Below, in pieces: positions 34,233-44,800 of a stretch of 64,000 bases of DNA. The stretch spans positions 26,003,501 to 26,067,500 of the forward strand of contig NC_079878.1 of the NCBI RefSeq assembly GCF_029227915.1, written 5' to 3'. Under the pieces are notes generated by a model that saw nothing but the letters and a program-made list of their open reading frames with translations, was not told the DNA's origin and searched no databases. This stretch comes from Hydractinia symbiolongicarpus. Its lineage: Eukaryota; Cnidaria; Hydrozoa; Anthoathecata; Hydractiniidae. The stretch's first letter is position 1. Each line of letters opens with the position of its first letter. Position numbers and translations under genes: made by a program.

Positions 34233-34470
34233 CTAGACTGTCGCAAATCCACGGGAATTCGCCCGTCATAACGAAGTCGATAATAATATATCACATTCTT
34301 TAGCAGCTTAGCATAAACCGTTTTTGGCTGTCAAATTGACACACGGCAGCTATTATTAAAGTGACTAGTCGTCGACCAGTGGAAATAGCCACGGGTTTGA
34401 AGGTTTAATTTTAGCTTCGGAGCAACCATTTTAAACGAACAGACAGAGTATACGCGTATTATTGAATAGA
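34233..34470 (-). mobile_element. Two Helitron-like mini-elements in head-to-tail array
   Basis: On the minus strand the first copy runs from 34470 (TCTATTCAATAATACGCG, then a CTGTCTG tract) to 34365. It ends in the arm CCCGTGG, then GTCGACGACTAG and T. The second copy starts right there with TTTAATAATAGCTGCCG. It ends near 34233 with GGGCGAATTCCCGTGG, then GACAGTCTAG before T. The copies are about 106 and 131 bp. The hairpins are partly worn. Confidence 0.6.
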
Positions 34471-34489
34471 CTAACCGGGGCAATCAGCG

Positions 34490-34610
34490 TTCCGACACTG
34501 GGTCGAACCACAAGAAACTGTGTTACCGGTGCTTAACGGCAGATTGAGCTTGTTGCACAACCGGGTTGGCGACTTCTAGTCAGTGTGCCATCCAGTGAAG
34601 CCATCAAAGT
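34490..34610 (-). mobile_element. tRNA-like SINE head (tentative)
   Basis: On the minus strand TGGCTTCACTGGATGGCAC (A-box-like, about 34586-34604) precedes GTGGTTCGACCCAGTG (B-box-like, 34495-34510). The spacing of about 75 bases is longer than in a plain tRNA. The B box is a good match. Confidence 0.3.
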
Positions 34611-34619
34611 AAAACAGTG

Positions 34620-34990
34620 TTCTTGACGTTGAACGCAAGATTAAGCGCTTAAGTGCTTGTAAAGCATCCCACACAATCAGTTGGAGCACGGTAGTACAGG
34701 TATACGCTATGCTGAAAACCCAGTTTATATTACAGTAAAAAGTAGCTGAATATAAGAATTATTAGTTGGGAATCTTGTTGCAGCCAAACTGCATTCCACT
34801 ACTTTCACTTTTTAGCCAGAGGTAGCCAGCATAATAGAAAAACATTTTAACTACGATAAAAAAACTCTGATGCTGACTAAGACAACTTAGATACCCAGCT
34901 GTCTGGCTCTAGAATACTCCCTGAAAATAAACGTTTGTAGAAAAAGTCTTAAAATTGGTTTGTCTAAGATTTTTATATCGTTAAAAAAAG
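34620..34990 (+). repeat. Dispersed repeat family X, copy 3
   Basis: Shared blocks with copy 4: TTGAACGC near the start, GGAGCACGGTAGTACAGGTA then TACGCTATG, and the end AATAAACGTTTGTAGAAAAA then TTGG-TTG-CTAAGATTT. It shares CTACTTTCACTTTTTAGCC with copy 2. No coding frame. Confidence 0.55.
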
Positions 34991-35801
34991 TGACAATATA
35001 TTCATCTTAACATAGAAAACAAATGTTATAAAAATAAAAACCTTTTTAAAAAAAAGGTCAGAAAGTGACCTACAACCCTCAATTGAACATCACAGCACCA
35101 CTCACATCAAAGCAAACCAAAATAACCTTTATCGGTGTAACGTAGCCCTAACCGTTGCATATTTTTTCGCAAAAAACTTTCATATGTTATTTACAATCAT
35201 AGGCTTCATAATTAGTTATCTTACAACGAACAAGTGGCCAAAACAAATCAGCAAAAATTAGGATTCCAAAATAAGGATGCGGTACAACTCTTTTGAACAG
35301 ACAAACAGAATACGTCTGTTATCAAAGAGATGGCATGTTAAGAAATTTTAAAATTTTCTTAAATTTGGTTTTGTCCTATTCACCAACGTACATACAGACT
35401 CACTATAGAATGCCATTAAGAAATATGCATTGTTAAAAGCGCCGAAGATTATTTCCAATTAAATCATTAGAGGCCTAGCCTGCAAGAAAATTTTTTAACA
35501 CAATCGGAATGATAATAGATATTTAGTTGTTTTAGCTCTTTTTCTCTTCGGTTGCTACGGGCCTTTAACACAATATAGAAGCTGTAACAACCCTCAAAGT
35601 CAATGCGGATAATCATGTTTATAGTTAGAACATCGTTTCTTCTTTGTACATTTAAATAATAAAGAACCTACGAGCATTTTTTATATTTGACGAAATTTTG
35701 GACATTATAATTAGACACAAAAAAATTGCGCACAAAATTATCTTCGCACTTATTGTTTATAACTTTTTTAAGATTTTGCAGAATGATAACATCAGTTATC
35801 T
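34991..35801. other. Intergenic DNA with Helitron-like 5' fragment
   Basis: Near 35296-35333 the minus strand reads CTCTTTGATAACAGACGTAT then TCTGTTTGTCTGTTC, a likely lone 5' end of the Helitron-like family. Nothing else was recognised. Confidence 0.35.
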
Positions 35802-36004
35802 ACAACCCTCCACAATATATGTTGAGACAACTCCAAAAATAAGTCGAAATAGAAGTTCTCCATCCCCTCCCATCTCTATCGATGTTGCCTTACTTGAGAC
35901 ACGGTCGCCACAGGCAGCTACTACCCTCAACCCTGAATTAAGGAAAGGAGGGACAAAAATTTACAAAACAATCAGTTTGTCTCATAATTTTTGTGGGGGA
36001 TTGT
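35802..36004. mobile_element. MITE with ACAACCC ends, copy 1 (203 bp)
   Basis: The ends are ACAACCCTCCACAA and, at the right, TTGTGGGGGATTGT, which is inverted with one mismatch or so. Internal sequence such as GGGACAAAAATTTACAAAAC then AATCAGTTTGTCTCA is shared with 37022-37190. The open frame 35698-36027 passes through this element and is not accepted as a gene. Confidence 0.75.
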
Positions 36005-37021
36005 CTGACAATCTAAAAAAAAATTAAAAAGAGTTTCCCTAGTGTCATGAATACAATTCTTTGAAATAACGGCCAAAAACTCACGCCATGTTTTTATGCC
36101 AAAACAAGTATGTGACAATCACAGCTACATAACCATGTGCTCCTAGTCGGCGGCCATCTTAAATTTACATTTTTGAATTGGTGTAAATTTCACGACATCA
36201 AAACAAAGATTTGGTGGCAAATTTAAAAGCAAACATCTTGCTCAAAGTTTTGCAGCTATGTCAACAAAAAAAGTATTAAAGGCTTTATAATGACAAATTC
36301 AACAGAATTTAAGAGTTTTACGCCACATTAGCACATTTGGCTAAGTATAAAAGCTGAGTTACGTGCAAATATATCTCTCACTAGCTATAAAAACATAAAA
36401 AAACATAATAACGTTACGACGAGGCATTCTATATAAAGTCATTAAGGCCTGTTCTTAACGAACAAGTTGAATCTAAAAGATTATTACTTTTCCATAACGG
36501 CGTGACGTAAAAATATAATTTCTTATTACGACGTTAATGTATTTTATTTTCTATTCTACTCATCTCATTATTCACAGTCCTTTGAGAGTTTTAGCAAAAA
36601 TTTTATTATATATATAGTGGCTTTATTGTATAGCAGTAATACTTACCTGACGATGTAAAGTTTTATTTACGAAAAGCTTCGTGTATTTTTATTGTAAATT
36701 TTATATGTTCTTTTATATATAATAATCCTACTATGGCGAAGAAAAAAATTTTAAAAACAGATCAGGAATCATAAAATAGCTTATTCGTCCTTTACTTGTT
36801 TCTGATATTTAGGCAGTGTCCAACAGCTCGTAACGAGACTTTTAAATGGCATGTTGAGCAAAAAAGGCCACTTTGACACAGCTGTGACTGCTATTATGGA
36901 TTTTAAAAAGTTGACAATTCAGCATAAATCGCATTCATACTGTGTATAAAAATGACTAAATAACTTTTCACAGAACAAAACAGTTCTCCCGTAATTTCAG
37001 TTTCCGTTTCGGAAAATTCAG

Positions 37022-37190
37022 ACAACCCTCCACAAAATATGTTAAGGCAACTCTAAAAATAAGTTAAATAAGGGTTTTTCCATTCCCTTCCACCTGTATT
37101 AATGTTGCAGCTACTATCTTGAATTGGGGGAAGGGGGGACAAAAATTTGCAAAAAAATCAGTTTGTCTCACAATTTTTTGTGGGGGTTGT
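37022..37190. mobile_element. MITE with ACAACCC ends, copy 2 (169 bp)
   Basis: The left end is ACAACCCTCCACAAAATATG. The right end is TTTTTTGTGGGGGTTGT. It is in the same orientation as copy 1 and 35 bp shorter, with the loss in the middle. Both ends match each other as inverted repeats of about 14 bp. Confidence 0.75.
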
Positions 37191-38869
37191 AGGTTTATTA
37201 TGCTCAATTGTAGTACACAAAAGATAAGCAATCAGATAGAGAGTTGAAAATAACTGAAGCGCGAATGTTTTAGAACAATAAGAAAAAAGATAATCGACTC
37301 TTGGCTATCGACTGCACGAATATCCTAAAATATTCCATCAGACACTCCCGCCTGAGGTGCATGATAATTACGGATATGCGATTTTACCTTGCTGAATATC
37401 CGGTTTATGTGTTGTAAAATGTATTATCAGGACCGTTGCTTATTTTAAACCTTTCCGTTATTACCCTTTTCATTTTATTTCTCAGTTTGAAAAATTTTCC
37501 TACTCACGATCTCCCTTTTCTAAACGATTATTCGATGATGCTACTGTCCATTTGAGTCAATAAAGAGAAATATATATTGTACTTTACACCAAACCCAGCC
37601 AGCGAGAAAAAACCTTTCAATAAACGCGAGATGCAAAATTCTGCTCATGATCGACATGGAAAGCGCATCATAAGTAGTGATCCGGTAGTGACGGCGTTAC
37701 TAAAATCGCTTAAACTTTCCTATTAGAAGAATTTGCAGGATTCAATTTCAGTTGTATTTCTGTTGGATCGATTTACCGTGTCTCATATATACAGTTAGTA
37801 GATACACTGTATATTTGTTTTCTCTTTAAATCCTTAAACCCTGAATTACGCTAATTGGCGTCTCAGTTAAGACCGAAAGTCATGAAAGAATAGTTGGCAA
37901 GTGCTTGAATGAAGGACCTCTTGTTGCCACTAATTGGAGCAAGACGAAGTATATTTCAAATTTGAAACAAAATTGAATCATCTACTGGCAATATTAATGA
38001 AAATAATTACACTGGTAATAAAAAAATTAACTATAAATACAAACAAGCATTTTTACAGTATATAAAATTCTATATATATAAACAATCTATCTTGCCTGCT
38101 GTTAGAGAAATATGGTAAGAGACTGCGATAAATTTTTTCACATTGAATAGTGTTTCTCTTACTCGACCATGTAAAATCAATCTCCTATTATCTAAAAGAC
38201 TTTTTTATAAGCAACTTAGAAATTTGGTGAGATCTTTTACAAAATTAGTAAAAAAACCCGCCTACCTCAAATATCAATATTCTCGCCCTGTTCTTGGAGA
38301 AAGGGAATCTGGAGCACTGTCTATTCAACTCCTCTTCTGTCTGCAAAATTGACAGAAGGGTTGTGGGAGGGATACTTATGCGTTGAAAATCTATTTGATC
38401 TAAAGTTGCTTAACGTTTGCTTAATTTTATGCAAGTAATTTTGTAATATGTGTCATATATTGGTAAAAAAAAGTTCTTGGAAATAAACTAATATGCTCAA
38501 CAAGAAGTTATTGTAGCCTCCTTTTCTTAGAGTTTTATCTATTTTGTTTTGAAAGCGCGTCTCCTTCTATTTTCGCAACAAACACATTGCTTATAAAAAA
38601 AATCGTGCACGCAAGGAATCTAATTTTGAAGTCACTTTCATAAGTTTTAAATTAATCTTTCCCAGTTCTAGTCATTCATAATTCCCACCACTTTAATAAG
38701 ATAATTTTAACATTTAAAGAAAATTAAACATTTTGGTACAATATTAAAAACCCGTGCGTTTGCAATTTTTGGTACAAAGTGATAAGAAATAGTTTTTGTT
38801 TTAACAAATATAAAAAAGACAACGAGAACAGAAAACAATTATAAAATAAATATTTTACGCTTAAGCAAT
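37191..38869. other. Intergenic DNA 3' of the ATF7IP-like gene
   Basis: No gene supported. The frame 38143-38352 has no protein-like features. No clear AATAAA was found close behind the stop at 38870 on the minus strand, so the 3' end of that transcript is not placed. Confidence 0.35.
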
Positions 38870-41800
38870 TCACAAAGTAACTTTTAATGCACATGGATTG
38901 CTAAGTTCACCCATCCTTCCCTGGGCGCCAGTTGCAACAACTGCAAAGAAATAATTATGACCATCGAATGTTTGTGTTAGTGTACATGCAATTGGTAAAG
39001 GTAAAGACTTAATAGCGCCAATGCGTTTCCAAGCGTTAACATCTGTTGGTGGTGGTTTACTTAAATCTAACGTATGGAAGGCAAATAAATAATAGACATC
39101 AACATTTCTCTGGAATTGGCTTGTTGCATCAAAACAATCCCAAGTCAATATTATACTACTAGCGTCTGACGTAATACTTGCGGTTAACCGAGGTAATGGT
39201 ATAAAGTTTGAAGGTTCCTTATACGGTGGGGGTGGGTTTGTTGACACTGTGGTATAATGAACAGTTTGTGGTTGTTGTTGCACTTGCATTTCATGTGACG
39301 GTATTGCTCTTATCTGGTATGTCGGTATTCTTTGGCGATGATTAAGTTTACTAAGAGGTCTATATTCAAACAAGTTATGATTGGGTGGAGGTCCACGTAA
39401 AGGAATTCTAGCTAACCGTGCTCCTTGGTTGGGATTAATAGCTCTTTGAGGTATGACTGGATATCTAATATATTGTCTCGTATTCATGACTGGGGCGGCT
39501 ACCAGTTGAACTGGAACGTGTTGGAGCTGCATTGTCGATGCCTCAATCTGTCTATTTGGCTGGATCTGCATATCGACTCTTCTAAACGCTTCGTTTGTCC
39601 TGACTTGTTGCAGTTGAGATGTAACTGGTCTTGCTGTAGCTTGAGCCTCGCTGTGAGCCACACTCTGCGCAACAGCCTTTTGGACAGGAACTTGTGACTC
39701 TATTTTGGCTTCCTTTTGCATTGGTGTAACTAATTGTGTAGGAATTTTCTCCTTCTGGTAACTTATGGTATGAGACTTCTTTTGACCTGATCTGAAAAGT
39801 GGTGGACAAAAGTCCCCGTCAAGTAATTCATGGCTGGTTTCATTGCACACAGAATCATTTTCTGGATTACTACTTTCAATGTTTTCATCGGGTATTTTTA
39901 TGGTTGCATGATCTTCGTACGGACGTTTCGCACCTGGTGAAGTGGATGGATTAACATTTCTCCTCTAAATGAATAACAAAAAGGCTTTATCTTTATAGCT
40001 GACACCACAAAGGTAGCTTAGCGTATGATCAAGACTAATAGTCACAGGGGTGAAAGATGTTTTTGTGTTCAAGTTTGTTGAAATGAGTTATACAAAGTGA
40101 AGTTTTATAAGTGAGTAAGTATAGGTTATTTTAAAAACTATACCGTCTTATTTTTATTTAGGGGAAAATCTAAAGTCTGGGACATTCACATTCAATTACT
40201 TTATTACCCGCACGTTAAGGAAACCAAAATCGATTTGCGATTAAAACACTTTCTTAACGTAAGTGAGTAACATGTGAATATGTGAAGAATTACTTGAAGA
40301 CAACTTTTAATTTTTTTTTCTAAAATAACATAAGCAAATAAATCCACGCGCAACTTATCCTTGATTCATTGTGTGTATTATCATGTGGCAAAATCTATTA
40401 TGGTTTCTTAATTAAACTTCTGTATATGTAGAATTTTAATAAGCAACTGCATATTTGAAATCAGCCTCCTCGCTTATTAAAAATATTTAGCCTTAAAATT
40501 ACTATAAGATTTCTACGTGCAATGAATAGTAAAAAAAACTGTCGGTTGTTGCTTGTTAGATTATCCAAGTTAAAGCCTTGGTTGTTAACATTTTAAATAT
40601 TCAGCCTTGTTAGTTGCTTAGGTATCAGCCTTAGCAGTTAGCAATTCAGTTGAAAAGCTCCCACCCAACAGCATAGTACAACAGCTAGTCCCATTTTTTG
40701 ATTAATGACACACAATATTATATATGTTGTATTAGAACGCAGTGAATTAGAACGTAAGAAAAAAGTTTTTTCGTCAACACCAAAATTTATCTTTCGACTT
40801 CGTAATTACTGTTTTATGTTAAGACATAAAAAGAAACTAATTAAATCACCTACACTTCAATAATTTTGGTTAATGGTAAAAACAACCTCTAAGCAACAGG
40901 TAATTGAACTTAAAGACCCGACAGCAACAATTACCCATGTTGCTTATTCACTTTATTTGAAAAGCTATGGTAGCTTTTATTAGAAATTTTCCGCCAAAAA
41001 GGATGGGGTTACAACAGACTGTATCGTTGTAAGCGATCCACTGGGTTTGCAACAAACAATGTCTTTTTTTTTACAAATACTTAATGACACGTGACTGTTT
41101 TTTTCGTAAGTTTTATTCTGCGTTTTCATTACAGATATTGAGGGAAAGTTTTTTTTTCAATAATTTAACATATATGTGGCATAAAACATACCGCTTCACC
41201 TGGGTGTGTAGCACAGCTTACCTGTAATTAGGGGCTCAACCTAGCCTTCATTGCCGGGTCACCAGCTAATCTATATACTCAATGTTAACACGCGGAAAAT
41301 TCACGAGAATTTGCCCGCCACAGCAAGTCGTTAAAAATTATATCGCATTTGCTATTTGTAGCTTTAAGATTTCGTGTGTGGTTGACACCTTTGCAAAGAG
41401 ATAGACAGACAACGGCTATTAGTTGTTTCGCCCGTGAAAAGTTCGCCCGTTCTACATATTTTTTACATCGCCATTTCTTGCATTCTTGCAGACCATTTAC
41501 ATGAAGTATTACAATTTACTTGGAAGGGGATAACTACAATTGCAGTGACATTGTCATGGATTTTTCGACAGCGGGAATGTAAAAAAGCTCCAGGTCAAGC
41601 TACAAGTCAAAATGTGAATCAGACCTGAACACCAGGTTGAACGCTTAATAAAAGCTGTAAACTGTAGGTGGAGCCCTCTAGTGCAGGTATACACTATGTC
41701 GTATATCGAGGATTGCGCAAGCAACTTTAACGTGTTTCCGGTGTAATATATTTTTCAATAAATAACTTTCTCGCAACTTTAATTGAAATAATCACACAGT

Positions 41801-44800
41801 TTATAACCTTTGTTACCTCGTCATAGCAAAAAGGATTTGCCGGGGTTTTTTTTATCTTTAGCAGAATAAATTCCTGTGGAAGTTCGAAAATTAATTGCAA
41901 AGGACACTAGGATGAACGCTTAGTACAGTAAAAAAAACTGCACATCAATGCGCCTTATAGCCGTAATAACCTTTTCAAAGAAAACGTTTAACACAGCTCC
42001 TGTTTAAATATGAACACAGAAAACAACCCGTCATTGCCCTGCCCAGCTGAAACAATCACTTTTAGAGTGAAAGGTGTACCTAACTGCATTTGGCACAAAA
42101 AAGATTATTTAAAATCATGTGCAGCCGACTGTATTTGACTAATTTTGTAGCTTAACTAGATAGCGACAACCCGAGTTGCAGCTGAATAAACATCAGATGG
42201 ATGAAGATAGCAAAAAAATGAATAATGTTGACTAGGGTAAAATTCTTTACTAACAATACAGCTATTTATCAAACTGAATAAAAACCTCAAAAGAATAACT
42301 ATAGCCAGTCAGCTGGCTTTAGGATGCTTTCTCAAAATCTACGTTTGTAGCAAAAACTGTAAAATTGTTTTTGGTTTAAGATTTATTGCAGCCCCATAAG
42401 GGGCGGCTCTTAGTCCGCCAGGCGAGAATAAAAAGATTTTTTTGCTGAGCGAAATCTAGCGTTTCGTGCTGTGCTACTTGATTTCGTGTAAACAAACTAC
42501 TTAAGTAAGACAGCTTTGAAGTAGCACAAACTTTGAAATAAACGAATAGAACCTAAGAAAAATTTAATTATGAAGCTGTGCTTAAAAGCCAGGTTTGGGC
42601 AATCAAACTCATGGCGGTGACCATAGAAAGGTTTGAGTGAGTATCACTGTGTAACTGACACTGATGCGATGATGACAGTGATTTGGAAGAATCTTTTAAT
42701 GATGACAACATTATACATTCTTGCATTGCATAGCTGTGAAAAACACTTTGTTGATAATGTTGATAGCTAGCTAGATCAATTTCCATGCTGGACTCATCAT
42801 TTGAACACTGCTTAAAAAGCCTACACCCTGGAGGTAGCTAGCTAATGTCTATATAATGTAAGTAGCTGCAGTATTTTAATTGTTTTTCTTTAATTAAGTT
42901 CTGTAAAGTCCTGCAAAGTAGTCACCCCTGAAATCCAGCTGTGCAAAAAGAATGTGTAAGTTTGGATTTGGGAAAGAGAGAGCACTCGCATTTTTCCAAA
43001 CGTCCAATTGACGTTCGGCTAAACTTTAGAAAATGTACACAAAAAAATTTAATAAAATATAAACTGCAACACAATTACGCACTTACTCACTGAGTCCACT
43101 TGGAAATTCTCATTCTTTGTGTGTAAATAGAAGTGCGTATTTGCGTTTTTATATGATAAACAAGATTTTTCTGCACAAATTCTACAGTTGCTCCTGACGT
43201 TCTTCACGAAACCACCCACCCACCATGACAAACGTACATTTACCTTTGCAGCAACAAAGGTTTATGAGCTCGTTCACAGAAAGTAATGTAGCTAGCATGC
43301 TCAAAGAAAAAGGAGGCGGAGAGGTATTCTAAAAGCGTATCAAAGTGTACAAGGGGAAGGGGGTCTTCGAAGGGCTTACTTATCTATATACGCTTAAAAA
43401 AATTATTGCGTTTTTTTTAGGTATCTTTTCTGCAAAAGTGCATGGTTATTTCAACTTTAACACCTTACAACTGCCACAGTTACCAATTGTCCTTTTTTCA
43501 AGTAACGTGTTATAATTAATAGTCATTAAGTTGATTTTTGGGGAGGGGTGATCTCGGGAAAGGGGTAAGTCGAAAGCAAAGCATGCAATGGAGTACAAGA
43601 TTGACGATTTATAGTATGTACGCATTTTTGAATAGACGCATTATATAGTTGTTGACAAATAATTTTTGTCTGTTTTACCTGCATGTGACTGGTTAATCCT
43701 TAAACTATAACTTCATTTTTGGTTTGCTTATTTGATCAATTATATATATTTTTAGAGTCAAAAAAAGGAGAAATTTAATAGAGATCCTAACTGGAAATAT
43801 AAAGGACGTACTTGTAAATGATTAAAGTAAAAATTCTTCTGATACGTTACAACCAGTAAACCATAAGGTTTTTTGGCTTAAAGTTGCAGAAAAACTTGCC
43901 AGCATTAACTTGAACTGAGGCATATATCTATAGATTTTGTTTTTGCAGATTTTATAGATTACGCCTTTAAATTTTTCAAACTATAAATTTGATTTAAAAA
44001 TATTATTATTCTAGATGCTTCGCATACTGCATTTTAAACATTTTGAAAGTATCAATTGTGCATGCAAAACAGTATAAATATAATCCAATTTATAGTGAGG
44101 TAGAATGTAGCAAGAAATTCAGCCGTATATCACTGTATAAAGTACTGTGCAAAATAAATCTTTAAAAAACTTGGAAATATTTTGTTATTCTTTCGGATCC
44201 TAATAGTTATAGACTGTTTGCTGCTATTGAAAAAATCCCCTAGAAACAAAATCGAATGTGCATGTAACTTCCAGATTTAAACCCAGCATAGAAGCTTGCG
44301 GAGGTAGAATGTGCATACGTGATCAGATAGAACGCACTGAGTATCCTTTCATTGTGCACTTCGCGTGTTGGTGCAACCTCGACCCCAGGGTTTATAAAAA
44401 GAGAACCAGCCCTGGGGTCAAGGTTGGTGTTGGGGCTAATCATCGCTTTGGAAAATAAGGGGTGCATATGTATCAGCTTTGAAAGAACAACTGTCGTATC
44501 ACAGTAAGCAAGGGCGTCAAGTAGTTGCAACTATATACTAATATGTGGCTAGAAAACGTGATTATCTATATTACAATACCCGCATGCTTCTGTCTGTCAC
44601 GCAAAATGATAACCGCAGTAACAAGACATAAGAATTGCGGTGAATAAAGGAAGGGTGGATCCGTGGAATTATCCACGGGCCACCGACTAGTTAAATATAT
44701 TAATATTAACATGTAGAAACATATCAAAAATGGGATGTTTATGGGCCAGCAAAACAAATTCAATAAAGTTTTTGGTAGTTTTAAAAATCTGCATCTTCTC

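Noticed and set aside
35698-36027. 109-codon plus-strand open frame
   Set aside because: About two thirds of it is the ACAACCC-ended MITE, whose sister copy at 37022 is not open.
39425-39809. Open frames on both strands inside the ATF7IP-like last exon
   Set aside because: Alternative-frame shadows of the Gln/Pro-rich coding exon.
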